Shown here: in pieces, positions 16,134 through 24,765 of the stretch
Position numbering within the stretch: the stretch's first letter is position 1
How the letters are laid out: every line of letters begins with the position of its first letter
Assembly: GCA_013177805.1 (NCBI GenBank)
Contig: JABLXU010000003.1
Location: forward strand, 1 to 64,000
Length of the DNA: 64,000 bases
Direction of reading: 5' to 3'
DNA from: Candidatus Omnitrophota bacterium
GTDB lineage: Bacteria; Hinthialibacterota; Hinthialibacteria; Hinthialibacterales; Hinthialibacteraceae
The notes under the pieces: generated by a model
What the model was told of the DNA's origin: nothing
Seen by the model: the letters and a program-made list of their open reading frames with translations, nothing else
Database searches by the model: none
Position numbers and translations under genes: made by a program

Positions 16134-18401
16134 CTACCGCTTGACCGGCGGGCTGAGAACAAACGCCCGGGAAATATCCACGTTGAATGTATAAGGCGGA
16201 TTGATGGGGAATGGAATCGCGTTCTGGCCGTTGATGACATACACCGGACCCGGCACCACCACGCCATAGGGGAGGTAGGCGGGGGCGAACCGGGTGGAAT
16301 CGCCGCCGGTGTGCATGCCGCCGAAACCGTCCATCATCAGGATTCCCACCCGGCGACCCGTGGAAGCCACCGTCTGGCCGGCTTCATTCAAGGTGTATAC
16401 CGGCGAATCGCTGATTTCCACCTCGAAGTCGCGCGCGATATTGATCGGGAATCCCGCGCTCAGGCTGCCGAAGGGCGTTAATTGTTGCATGTACGCCGCG
16501 TAATCGGAGGCGTTGGCGCCCGCGAAGGGCACGAGGTTGATTAAGCCGTCGCCCATCAACACGCCTAGTCCAATCCAGCGTGTGCCTTCGGCGTTGGGGA
16601 TGAATTCCAGATCCTGGAAGAAGCCCGTGCCCGGATCGGCTGGAATCACCGGCATATCGGCCGTATTCAAGGCCGGCGCGTTCCCGACGATGTGGATCAT
16701 TCCCGCCGAATCGAGGATATAGGCGCCGGTGCCGATCCGATCCGTGCTGTACTGGCTGTTTTCGACGGTGATGTCATAGCCCCGCCAAATCTTGAAGGCG
16801 ATCGCCTCGGAATTGGGCGAGAGGGTAACGGGCGTGGAAGTATCGAGGCTTTCCAGCGCGTCTCCTTCCGCGAAGATCCGCCCGTTTTCGGCCAGGACGT
16901 AATATCCATTGTTGCCGGCCGGTTCCAAATCCACCAACGGGTAGAGGAACTCACCCTGGGGCGAATTCACGGTAGGCAGGAACAAGATCGGGACGATGTC
17001 GCTGCGGAACGTGCCGAAATTAATGGTGTTCCCGTCATTGTTCATGTCGATCCCGCCGCGCAACGGACCGCCCACCGCGCCCAGCCGCGGGCTGACCGGC
17101 GGGAAGGAGCCGATGCTGCCGCCGATCAGGAAATAAGCGCCTTCGGACCCGTTACCGCCTTCGGCGATCTGACCGGTGAATTCCACATCTTGGGCGATGG
17201 GAATCGGGACGCCGTCAATGAACAGGAAGGGTCCCAAGGCGTCCGGGTCAATTTGTCCGTCGAACACGCCGGGTTGGATAAGTTTCCCGTCGGGGCTGGA
17301 GATTCCGATATCGAAGTTATGGACGGCCGCGCCCCGCGGGTAGGTGCCGCCGAGTTCATCGATCGAGACGATCCCCAGGTTGGGATTGAGGGCGATAATT
17401 TCGGGGGTCGGGGTGGCTGTGGGCGTCTCGGTGGCCGTGGGCGATGGAGTGGCCGTCGGCAGAGGGGTAGCCGTCGGGGTTTCCGTGGGCGTGGGCACCT
17501 CCGTGGGTGTCTCCGTCGGAGTAGGCACAGCCGTTGGGGTTTCGGTTGGTGTGGGCACCAGGGACTGAACGTCGATCGAAGCGCTCCGCAGGGCCGCGCC
17601 GGCCAGATCATCCACTACGTTTGCCAACGACAAGGTGACAGTGCCCTCGGAGGCCGCGATGAATTGGATGGTAACCAGAGTACCGCTGCCGGTGACGGAG
17701 GCCGGGCCGCCCACCGCGCCGATGCGCACCGCCCCGGGAGGCGTGGTCAAGGCTTCGCCGAGAACAAACAAGAAGTCGTTGGTCAACGTGCCTTCCTTCT
17801 GAACGGAAACATAGTTCAAGGCAGGCGCGCTTTGCAACAAATCGAATCCAAACGCATCCACATTGACGGCGTTGTTTACCACGATCGAGACTTGTACCGT
17901 GTCCCCCACCAAGGCCGAAGCGGGAGCCGTGATGGAAAGTTCCACCGGGGCGACCGGAGTTTCAGTGGGCGTGGCGGTAATGGTTTCGACCGGCGTGGCG
18001 GTGGGAACCGGGGTCGCCGTAGGGGTTTCGGTCGGCGTGGGCACGGCCGTGGGGGATTCCGTGGGTGTGGGTACCGCGGTAGCCGACTCGGTGGGGGTCG
18101 GGATGGGGGTGGCGGTGGGCGTTTCGGTGGGCGTTTCGGTCGGCGTTACCACCGGCGTTTCCGTGGGGCTCTCCACCACAGTGGGCGTTGGAGGCACGGC
18201 AGTCGGTGTAGAGGTGGGGACAGCCGTCGGGGTTTCCGTCGGGGTTTCCACCACCGCGGTGGGAGTGGCCGTTGGAGTCTCAACGGGGGTTTCCGTGGGA
18301 GTTTCAACGACTTGCGCCCAACTTGCGGTTCCGGATCCAAATCCAGTCAAAAGGCCTGCGAGAAGCAAGACGACGAAAATTTGGAATGTATTAGCGCGCA
18401 T
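16134..18401 (-). CDS. Secreted PT-linker protein with cohesin-like domain and large C-terminal beta domain
   Basis: A 755-residue exported protein. The signal peptide is residues 1-29 (cut after SWA). A Pro-Thr-Glu/Ala linker of about 120 residues (31-152), built from PTETPT-like units, leads to a cohesin-type domain (153-281: LSITAPASALVGDTVQVSI, VNVDAFGFDL, GSGTLVTIQF, TVTLSLANVVDD). A second PT linker (282-333) follows, then a 420-residue region of unknown fold with FGGMHTGGDSTRFAP near the end and propeller-like short motifs. Cohesins bind dockerins, and the next upstream gene and the gene at 4088 carry dockerin-like modules. ATG 18401 is favoured by GGAGG eight bases upstream. Pairing with those proteins is inference. 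Confidence 0.75.
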   Translation of the reverse strand: MRANTFQIFVVLLLAGLLTGFGSGTASWAQVVETPTETPVETPTATPTAVVETPTETPTAVPTSTPTAVPPTPTVVESPTETPVVTPTETPTETPTATPIPTPTESATAVPTPTESPTAVPTPTETPTATPVPTATPVETITATPTETPVAPVELSITAPASALVGDTVQVSIVVNNAVNVDAFGFDLLQSAPALNYVSVQKEGTLTNDFLFVLGEALTTPPGAVRIGAVGGPASVTGSGTLVTIQFIAASEGTVTLSLANVVDDLAGAALRSASIDVQSLVPTPTETPTAVPTPTETPTEVPTPTETPTATPLPTATPSPTATETPTATPTPEIIALNPNLGIVSIDELGGTYPRGAAVHNFDIGISSPDGKLIQPGVFDGQIDPDALGPFLFIDGVPIPIAQDVEFTGQIAEGGNGSEGAYFLIGGSIGSFPPVSPRLGAVGGPLRGGIDMNNDGNTINFGTFRSDIVPILFLPTVNSPQGEFLYPLVDLEPAGNNGYYVLAENGRIFAEGDALESLDTSTPVTLSPNSEAIAFKIWRGYDITVENSQYSTDRIGTGAYILDSAGMIHIVGNAPALNTADMPVIPADPGTGFFQDLEFIPNAEGTRWIGLGVLMGDGLINLVPFAGANASDYAAYMQQLTPFGSLSAGFPINIARDFEVEISDSPVYTLNEAGQTVASTGRRVGILMMDGFGGMHTGGDSTRFAPAYLPYGVVVPGPVYVINGQNAIPFPINPPYTFNVDISRAFVLSPPVKR

Positions 18402-18431
18402 CAATGTTGCCTCCATTTTATTAACGCCCTA

Positions 18432-18444
18432 GCTATGCCATAGC
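18432..18444. promoter_or_regulatory. Short perfect palindrome upstream of the cohesin-like gene
   Basis: GCTATGCCATAGC is a perfect six-base inverted repeat around one base. It lies about 31 bases before the ATG at 18401. It could be an operator or a leader hairpin. No regulator is identified. Confidence 0.3.
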
Positions 18445-18517
18445 AAGTAAAAATTGTGACGTTTGGTACGTAAATACAAAAAACCCATCCAAAGGTCTAG
18501 CCTGGTTATAAAAAAAC

Positions 18518-18560
18518 AAAAAAACACCCTCACTTCATCACCATGGGTCAGGGGAGGGTG
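18518..18560 (-). terminator. Intrinsic terminator overlapping the stop codon
   Basis: On the minus strand CACCCTC (in the last codons of the dockerin/cohesin gene) pairs with GAGGGTG. Seven T residues follow immediately, then a second T run. The loop is long (about 22 bases). It separates the two secreted-protein genes. Confidence 0.7.
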
Positions 18561-19393
18561 ATCACCACAGCAGGGGATCCGGGGGTGCTGGCGTTGATGA
18601 TTTCCGTCTGGGTGATCACCGTCGCTTCATCGATCGCCATCACGTTTTCAAACGAGAGGGCGGTTTCCCCCGAACTGTTCCCAACTATTTCAAACGTGAT
18701 GTCCGCGATGCGGGCGTCGCCATCGAATCCAAAACCTTCCGGGATTGGATGAATGCGCGATAACAAGACCACGACGATTTCCTCGATGCGGCCCTTTTCG
18801 TTGCTTCTATCAGGAGATTCGAATATTTCCACGCTTTCCCGGATGGGATCGCCCGGGCGCACGACATGAGGATTGCTAGTCCAAAAGAGAGAAGGCAGAT
18901 TGATCAGGGGCAAGACGGCGTTGATGTCCTGCATATCGATTTTGTTTTGGCTGGCACCCGTGGGATCCAAATCGAAGTAGGCGAGTTCATTGTTCAGGGT
19001 GGAGGCGCCGTAGCGTTCCGCCAGGGTGAGCACATCGGCGATGTTCGAGCGTCCGTCGAAATTCAGGTCGCCGGAATCTTCATGAATATCGACCACGCGG
19101 ATTTTGTTTTTATCGAACACCAGATCGCAGGTGAAGCCCGTCAGATTTACCGCGTTTTTCAGAACCAATGTAACGCGGAAGCGGGTCCGGGTTTCCCTAT
19201 TCACTTGAACTGAATAGAAGACCGGGGAGGGATCCACCACGGTGACCGTCTGGGTGTCCTCCGGGGTAGTGATGAAATCCAACAATAGGGTTGCGTTATC
19301 GTTGACGCCCCCAAACGCCAGCGGAATGGAAGTGCACATGAAAGCAGCCGAAAAGATCACGGCGGGGGTAAAAAGTCGAAGTAAATCCATCAC
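18548..19393 (-). CDS. Secreted cohesin-like protein interrupted by a dockerin-like module
   Basis: A protein of about 281 residues with a hydrophobic signal region (MDLLRLFTPAVIFSAAF). Residues about 60-103 (FYSVQVNRETRTRFRVTLVL, NLTGFTCDLVFDKNKIRVVD) look like the first strands of a cohesin domain. Residues 107-164 look like a dockerin pair: GDLNFDGRSNIADVLTLAER and a second, imperfect loop with KIDMQDINAVLP. Residues 223-260 (GDARIADITFEIVGNSSGE, LSFENVMAIDE) look like the closing cohesin strands. So one module seems inserted in the other. The start is uncertain: GTG 19393 or ATG 19390, both behind GGGAGG. A terminator ends the gene. The function is unknown; a scaffold or surface protein is likely. 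Confidence 0.65.
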   Translation of the reverse strand: MMDLLRLFTPAVIFSAAFMCTSIPLAFGGVNDNATLLLDFITTPEDTQTVTVVDPSPVFYSVQVNRETRTRFRVTLVLKNAVNLTGFTCDLVFDKNKIRVVDIHEDSGDLNFDGRSNIADVLTLAERYGASTLNNELAYFDLDPTGASQNKIDMQDINAVLPLINLPSLFWTSNPHVVRPGDPIRESVEIFESPDRSNEKGRIEEIVVVLLSRIHPIPEGFGFDGDARIADITFEIVGNSSGETALSFENVMAIDEATVITQTEIINASTPGSPAVVITLP

Positions 19394-19454
19394 GGACCAT
19401 AGACCTCCCAACACTTCATACTCTTGCCACTACCTTTTAATTCCCGGGAGGAAA

Positions 19455-19531
19455 TGGCGGGGCCGACGAGACTCGAACTCGCGACCTCCTGATCGACAGT
19501 CAGGCATTCTAACCAACTGAACTACGGCCCC
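19455..19531 (-). tRNA. tRNA-Asp (anticodon GTC)
   Basis: A complete cloverleaf: the acceptor stem GGGGCCG pairs with CGGCCCC, the D arm contains GTTCAGTTGGTTAGAAT, the anticodon stem CCTGA/TCAGG encloses the loop CTGTCGA (anticodon GTC), and the T arm contains GTTCGAGTC. The discriminator is G and CCA is encoded. Confidence 0.95.
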
Positions 19532-19569
19532 GTTTCGGTTACCATTTCCACCCGGGAATTCCCCCAGTA

Positions 19570-19643
19570 TGGGCAAGACTGGACTCGAACCAGCGACTTC
19601 CTGCTTGTAAGGCAGGCGCTCTAACCAACTGAGCTACTCGCCC
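19570..19643 (-). tRNA. tRNA-Val (anticodon TAC)
   Basis: A complete cloverleaf: acceptor GGGCGAG pairs with CTTGCCC (one G-U pair), the D arm contains GCTCAGTTGGTTAGAGC, the anticodon stem CCTGC/GCAGG encloses the loop CTTACAA (anticodon TAC), and the T arm contains GGTTCGAGTCC. The discriminator is A. CCA is not encoded, unlike in the tRNA-Asp 38 bases downstream, with which it is probably co-transcribed. Confidence 0.95.
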
Positions 19644-19908
19644 GGAAGCGTCCAACCGACTGACTTATACACTATAGCGAAGTTGTCCGTTTGATGTCAA
19701 GGAGAAATCACATAACCATTCAAAATTTCAAGTGTTTGGATAAACCATCTTGAAACCGATTTTCTTCTCTTGGCATCCCGCTTTATCCAGGCGAAAAGCA
19801 TGGTATGATGAGGGTTCATGGTCCTTCCGTGATCTTTTCGTTGGACATTATAGCCAACCACCTTGAATCGTCACCCCTTGCGATGGGGCCGGGATCGTTT
19901 TTTTTCCC

Positions 19909-20247
19909 ATGAAATCAAACCCCTTTTCCCCGCGCCGCCGTTTATCTCCCCGCGAGCGGTTTGTCAGCGTCTTGCGGGGGGGCACGCTTCCCGGGCCGCC
20001 GGCCGCCCCCTGGTTTTTGCAACGGGGGAACCTCTATGTTCTGCTGGTTCTTCTGGTGGTGCTCATTTGTTATGGCATTTTGCAGGCCACTTACCGGACA
20101 GAACTTTCCGCATCTCCTCATTCTCCAGGCGGATACAGCAACACCTCCTCCCTCCCCGATTCTCCGGACTCCCGGCCGGATGCCGAACCGGATCCCGAAA
20201 CCATGGAGTATGAGGAGACCAAGCGGATCTTCAATGAGAGCCGCTGA
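19909..20247 (+). CDS. Small single-pass membrane protein, unknown
   Basis: A 112-residue protein. It has a basic N-terminal tail (PRRRLSPRERF), one strong transmembrane segment at about residues 43-58 (LYVLLVLLVVLICYG) and an acidic, Pro/Ser-rich C-terminal half. The charge pattern predicts the N-terminus in the cytoplasm. I recognise no family. No good ribosome binding site precedes the ATG, so both the start and the gene are only moderately supported. It lies 103 bases upstream of recJ with a weak hairpin between. Confidence 0.5.
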   Translation: MKSNPFSPRRRLSPRERFVSVLRGGTLPGPPAAPWFLQRGNLYVLLVLLVVLICYGILQATYRTELSASPHSPGGYSNTSSLPDSPDSRPDAEPDPETMEYEETKRIFNESR

Positions 20248-20261
20248 GGGGAAAGTGAAAG

Positions 20262-20281
20262 AAGGCCCCCGGGCGGGCTTT
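20262..20281 (+). terminator. Weak intrinsic terminator candidate
   Basis: AAGGCCC pairs with GGGCTTT (one G-T wobble) 15 bases after the stop of the small membrane protein gene. Only three T residues end it. Confidence 0.35.
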
Positions 20282-20349
20282 GGGGTATGAATGGGCCGAA
20301 ATGATGTTTGAGTGAATGAATATCGAAGAATGAGGGTTAAGGGTTTCTA

Positions 20350-22365
20350 ATGAAAAGAAACTGGAAATGGAAATCCGCCTCCGAGGAAGCGGTCCAGCAG
20401 TTAAGCCAGCAGGCGGGGTTGTCTCCCCTGCTGGCCCGGCTTTTGACGCAACGGGGGATAACCACGGCCGCGCAGGCTCACGCCTTCCTCTTCCCCGGGG
20501 AACAGGAAGTCCCCAGCCCCTTCCAATTCAGCGAAATGGAGAAGGCGGTGGCGCGCATCCACCAGGCTCTCGACCGCCGCGAACGGGTTCTGATCCACGG
20601 CGATTACGATGTCGATGGCATCACCAGCACGTGTATTTTGTTGGAAACGTTCCGGGAAATGGGCCTGGAGGCGGAATATTATATCCCCGGCCGCCTCGAG
20701 GAGGGGTACGGCCTTCAGGTGGAAAGGGTCGAAAAGCTGGCCGGTCAATGCGATCTCCTGATCACGGTGGACTGCGGGACCACTTCCGTGGAAGCCGTGC
20801 GGCGGGCCAATGACTTGAAAATCGATGTCATCATCACGGACCATCACGATCCCGGACCCGAACGTCCTCCGGCCGTGGCGGTGCTCAATCCGCAGCGGGA
20901 GGAAGAAACCTATCCCGAAAAATGCCTTTCGGGAGCCGGTGTGGCCTGGAAACTGGCCCAGGCGTTGCGGGAAGTGGTCTTATCCCGGCCGGACGACTCC
21001 GCTCAACTCGACTTGGTGGCTTTGGGCACGGTGGCCGATGTCGTTCCCCTTCTGGGTGAAAACCGGATATTGGTTCAGCGGGCGTTGAAGGGTTTCCACG
21101 AAAACCCACGTCCGGGACTATGGGCCTTGATGGATCTGGTCAAGGTCATTCCCGCCCAGATCACCGCCCAATCCATCGCGTACCGCCTCGCGCCCCGCCT
21201 CAATGCCGCCGGCCGGATGGATCATCCCCGTTATGCCCTGGATTTACTGATGACCCGCGATCCAGACGAAGGCCGCGAATTGGCCTTCCATCTTCAGCAG
21301 TTGAATCTCAAGCGCCAGGGATTGGAATCCAAAATCTTCACCGAGGCGGGAGCGCTCATCGAGCGGGACGGCCCGCTCACGCGGGGAGAACCGGTGCTGG
21401 TAGTCTGGGGCGAAGGCTGGCATCGCGGTGTGCTCGGGATTGTGGCCGCCCGTCTGGTCCAGTATTACCAACGGCCGGTTTTTTTGATGACGGTGGAGGA
21501 AGGTGTCGCATACGGTTCCGCCCGTTCCGTGGACGGTGTCAACCTGTTGCCGCTTTTGGATGCCGCCCGCCCCTATGCCATTTCTTGCGGGGGTCACGAA
21601 GAGGCCGCCGGGATGAAGGTGGAGATTCAACACCTTCCCCAATTTAAAAACGCGATTTGCGAAACGGCCGCTTCGCTGGGTCTTGAGGTCCGCCCCAGTC
21701 CCCTCTGGATCGATGCCTCACTCCCCCTCGAACAGGTGGATCTGGCCCTTTGGGAAGAAATCCAACGGTTGGAACCCTTCGGCGCGGGCAACGAGGAACC
21801 AGTCTTCGCCGCCCAGGCCGAACTCAGCGGGATGGGCGCCCGCATCGTCGGCAACAATCACCTGCGGTTGACTCTGCGCCACCCCCGGGGATTCATCAAC
21901 GCCATCGGTTTCGGCCAGGGGGACAAACTCGAGCCGTTGACGGGAGGCGTGCTGGAAATCGCTTTCACCTGCCATCTCAACGAATACCGTGGCCGCCGGG
22001 AGATTGACCTTCATCTCAAGGATCTCCGGCCGGCCGCCCCTGCCGTTCCTTCTCCCGCCACCCCGGTTTTGGAAACTTCTTCCTCCGGGTGGGACCGGCA
22101 AACCCTGGGACGCCTGTATCGTCTTTTGCAGAAATCCTGCAATGAGGAGAGAATCATCGCCCTTCAAAACGCGGAGTTATTAGCCAAAATCGCCAAGATG
22201 TCTCTCAAGGATTTCTACCTGGGGTTGAAAATTTTTCAGGAATTGGGGCTGGTTTCCCTCGAGCGAGGCCAGTTAAAGATCTTAGCGGTCGACGTGAAGC
22301 GGGAGTTGACGGATTCTCCGACCTTCCGTTCCCTGGCGTCGTCCACCGCGAAACCGGAAAGGTAA
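20350..22365 (+). CDS. recJ: Single-stranded-DNA-specific exonuclease RecJ
   Basis: A 671-residue 5'-3' exonuclease used in recombination, mismatch and base-excision repair. The DHH domain has the metal motifs IHGDYDVDGITST (82-94), TVDCGTTS and ITDHHDPG (DHH at 163-165). The DHHA1 part has the GGHEEAAGM motif. An OB-fold region (EIAFTCHLNEYRGRREIDLHL) follows. A further 90-residue C-terminal helical extension (TLGRLYRLLQKSC to the end) resembles the extra domain of longer RecJ proteins. AAGGG lies six bases before the ATG. The next gene begins one base after the stop, so the two are probably cotranscribed. Confidence 0.95.
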   Translation: MKRNWKWKSASEEAVQQLSQQAGLSPLLARLLTQRGITTAAQAHAFLFPGEQEVPSPFQFSEMEKAVARIHQALDRRERVLIHGDYDVDGITSTCILLETFREMGLEAEYYIPGRLEEGYGLQVERVEKLAGQCDLLITVDCGTTSVEAVRRANDLKIDVIITDHHDPGPERPPAVAVLNPQREEETYPEKCLSGAGVAWKLAQALREVVLSRPDDSAQLDLVALGTVADVVPLLGENRILVQRALKGFHENPRPGLWALMDLVKVIPAQITAQSIAYRLAPRLNAAGRMDHPRYALDLLMTRDPDEGRELAFHLQQLNLKRQGLESKIFTEAGALIERDGPLTRGEPVLVVWGEGWHRGVLGIVAARLVQYYQRPVFLMTVEEGVAYGSARSVDGVNLLPLLDAARPYAISCGGHEEAAGMKVEIQHLPQFKNAICETAASLGLEVRPSPLWIDASLPLEQVDLALWEEIQRLEPFGAGNEEPVFAAQAELSGMGARIVGNNHLRLTLRHPRGFINAIGFGQGDKLEPLTGGVLEIAFTCHLNEYRGRREIDLHLKDLRPAAPAVPSPATPVLETSSSGWDRQTLGRLYRLLQKSCNEERIIALQNAELLAKIAKMSLKDFYLGLKIFQELGLVSLERGQLKILAVDVKRELTDSPTFRSLASSTAKPER

Positions 22366-22366
22366 T

Positions 22367-23155
22367 GTGATTTATATTCTGTTGCCTGCTTACAACGAAG
22401 CCTCTAACATTCTGCCTCTCCTGGACGCCCTCGCCGGAGAAGCGCAGGCGTGGCAGGCCAAGAATCCGGGAGAGGACAATCCGGAATGGGCCGTCCACGC
22501 CGTGGTTATCGATGATGGCAGCACCGATGCGACCGGCGAAATGGCCCGGCGGTTTTCCGGTCCCATCCAACTTACCGTGCTCGAACATTCGACCAACCAA
22601 GGTCTGGCCGCCGCCCTGCGCACCGGGATCGATTTTGTGTTGCAAACAGGATCATCCGGCGACTGGGTGGTGACGTTGGACGCCGATCGTACCCATCATC
22701 CCCGGTATGTGTTCAGGCTCGTCGAGAAATTGCGGACCGGGCGGGATATCGTGGTGGCGTCGCGTTATGCGCCGGGAGGGCGGGAATACGGCGTGCCCCT
22801 GTGGCGGAAGTGGCTCAGCCACGGCGCGCGGTTCACGTACCGGATGTTCTTTCCCTCCGTGCCGCTCCAGGATTTTTCCTGCGGCTACCGGGGTTTTTCG
22901 TGGGATTTGTTACGCAAAACCGTGGAGCAGTGGGGGAGCCGCCTATTTGAAGCCCCGGGATTTGCTTGTACCGGCGAATTGATGCTCAAAATGCTGGGGC
23001 ACACCGCCCCGGCCCGTGTGACCGAAATTCCCTTTGAATTGCATTACGAGGCGAAGGGAGGCAAGAGCAAAATGCCTGCCTTCCAAACCATCCTTGGCAC
23101 GCTTGAGTTGTTGTTCCGCGCCCGCCGCTGGTTGAAAAATTTCCATTCCGGCTAA
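22367..23155 (+). CDS. Family 2 glycosyltransferase, polyprenyl-phosphate sugar transferase type
   Basis: A 262-residue GT-A enzyme of the dolichyl-phosphate mannosyltransferase-like group. Motifs: LLPAYNEASNILPLL, VVIDDGSTDATGEMA, VTLDADRTHHPRYV (the metal-binding DAD) and DFSCGYRGFSWDLL. There is no C-terminal membrane domain, so it would act at the cytoplasmic face, probably moving a sugar from a nucleotide donor to a polyprenyl phosphate. Such lipid-linked sugars are the donors for GT39, GT87 and DUF2298 proteins, which are plentiful in this window. The start is GTG, one base after the recJ stop, behind GGAAAGG. The sugar is unknown. Confidence 0.85.
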   Translation: MIYILLPAYNEASNILPLLDALAGEAQAWQAKNPGEDNPEWAVHAVVIDDGSTDATGEMARRFSGPIQLTVLEHSTNQGLAAALRTGIDFVLQTGSSGDWVVTLDADRTHHPRYVFRLVEKLRTGRDIVVASRYAPGGREYGVPLWRKWLSHGARFTYRMFFPSVPLQDFSCGYRGFSWDLLRKTVEQWGSRLFEAPGFACTGELMLKMLGHTAPARVTEIPFELHYEAKGGKSKMPAFQTILGTLELLFRARRWLKNFHSG

Positions 23156-23206
23156 TCCGCCAAAGAAAACCGGTGGAAGGGGGGCAAGATACGCCCCGGG
23201 GCCGAG

Positions 23207-23272
23207 GCCCAGGGTTGAAGCCCAGGGTTGAAACCCTGGGCTGCTGGACGGCGGCCCCTTGAAAGGGGCGCT
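23207..23272 (+). repeat. Family A repeat, best-preserved copy
   Basis: The palindrome CCCAGGGTTGAAACCCTGGG (23221-23240), the spacer GCTGCTGGACGGC and the second hairpin GGCCCCTTGAAAGGGGC are all intact. A half copy of the first hairpin precedes it. It lies between two convergent genes. Confidence 0.85.
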
Positions 23273-23343
23273 TGGGGAGGAGGGAGAAATGCGTAATTCG
23301 AGAAGTGGAAGCGGGAAGAGAGGGATTTTTTACATCCCGGGCC

Positions 23344-24651
23344 TCATCCAGGGAGAGAGGAAGCGGAAGTCTTCGGGGGGAAGGCGCAGAGAGAAAAGGC
23401 CGCCAGGAAGAAGGCCAGCAGGCCGAAAAAGTCCTTGTCGATGAACAACTGGGTAATGCCCGGGGGGATGTGGTTCGGGGGCCAATCCAGTTGAATGAGA
23501 ATCCAACCCGCCAGAGTCAGCCCCAGTGAACCGGAGCGGGATTTTTGGATAGCGGTCCAAAGTATCTGGAGCAGGGGGAAGTATGTCCAGGCCAGGGTGT
23601 AGCCCGCCAGGCGGGGGGGGATCAGCAAGGTTCCAAGAATCAGGAGGGCGAAAATCGGGCCGTCGAACGGATCGAAACCGGGGCGTTTTTGTTGAACATG
23701 GATGGCATAGGCCATGGCGGCGAAGATCAGCAGGGGAAAAAGGGGGATCAAAATAGAAGTGAGGGCTGGAGAAAACACCAGCGGCTGGGCGAAGTAGGTA
23801 TCGGAAAACGTGCGTAGAATCACGGTGACCGAGGAGCAATTGTAGAAGCTTTGGACCTGTTCGTCCCAGAGGGCTTGCCACTCTGGGCCGCGGTAGAAGC
23901 GGATCAGTTCCACGGCGGCTGGGTAATCGATCAGAGCCATCAAACCCAATCCCAGGAAAGCGGCGGCCAGGGCGCGGAGGAAAGGTTTGTCGCGCAGGTG
24001 CCAGGGATAGAGGGCGAGCAGCAGGGACGCGCCTTTGAGGGTTCCCCCCACGGCGAACAACACGGAGGCCGTGCCGTACCGGGCGCGCCGCCACGCGGCC
24101 AGCGATCCGAGGATCAGGGCCGACTCGAAAATCGCGATGTTCCCGGCGTTGAAGTCCAGGGCGAGGGGGCGGTAGAATAGCGCGGCGAGATGGCCGGCCG
24201 CCAGCGAGAGGATATGAACGGGAATCCGCGCCAGGAATAACGCGAGGAAGATCGTGGCTTCCAAGGCCGCGCATTTCAGGACCAGCCACAGAAACGCGGC
24301 GGGGAAAAAGGGGAGATGGGCCAGGGGGGTGAGAACGCGGGCGAGATAGGGAGGATAGAGGTAAGGCAGGCCTCCATAACCGGCTCCTTCCACCGTGCGG
24401 GCGATGGCCGAGAGCCGCGCGGGATCGTATGGATTTTCGCCGTTTTCGAGGGCGCGGGCGGCGAGGTAATAGACGGGAAAATCCCACTGGCGTTTGACGC
24501 ACTCACTGTAATTCCAAAACAGCATGCCGAAGCCCGCCAGAAAGGCCAGAAGGCGGCCCCCGGCATCCAGGGGGGTCCATAAGAACACCAAGCCAACCGG
24601 ACGGGGCATGAGAATATTGAATTCCGTCAGAATGAATGAGAGCGCCATCAT
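23344..24651 (-). CDS. GT87-family polyprenyl-phosphate mannosyltransferase-like membrane protein
   Basis: A 435-residue polytopic protein with roughly ten hydrophobic helices. The periplasmic-loop motif DFPVYYLAARALENGENPYD (about residues 57-76) is the hallmark of GT87 (DUF2029) enzymes. These use polyprenyl-phosphate sugar donors on the outer face of the inner membrane. A second motif, YLYPPYLARVLTPLAHLP, also fits. ATG 24651 or 24648 are equally possible starts. It converges on the GT2 gene, which could supply the lipid-linked donor; that link is inference. The acceptor is unknown. Confidence 0.8.
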   Translation of the reverse strand: MMALSFILTEFNILMPRPVGLVFLWTPLDAGGRLLAFLAGFGMLFWNYSECVKRQWDFPVYYLAARALENGENPYDPARLSAIARTVEGAGYGGLPYLYPPYLARVLTPLAHLPFFPAAFLWLVLKCAALEATIFLALFLARIPVHILSLAAGHLAALFYRPLALDFNAGNIAIFESALILGSLAAWRRARYGTASVLFAVGGTLKGASLLLALYPWHLRDKPFLRALAAAFLGLGLMALIDYPAAVELIRFYRGPEWQALWDEQVQSFYNCSSVTVILRTFSDTYFAQPLVFSPALTSILIPLFPLLIFAAMAYAIHVQQKRPGFDPFDGPIFALLILGTLLIPPRLAGYTLAWTYFPLLQILWTAIQKSRSGSLGLTLAGWILIQLDWPPNHIPPGITQLFIDKDFFGLLAFFLAAFSLCAFPPKTSASSLPG

Positions 24652-24765
24652 AATCCACCCTGCGGAGGAGAATTCAAGGCGGGGAGGATGCGGGAGGCGG
24701 TGGGGTCATGAAGTGTGGGTTTCCTTCCGGACTCCGCGGGATTAAAAGGAAGAGTCGAGACGGCC

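Noticed and set aside
16692-18443. Gly/Arg-rich and VGVSVGVG-type plus-strand frames
   Set aside because: These are complementary readings of the PT-linker codons and not genes, though they mimic low-complexity repeat proteins.
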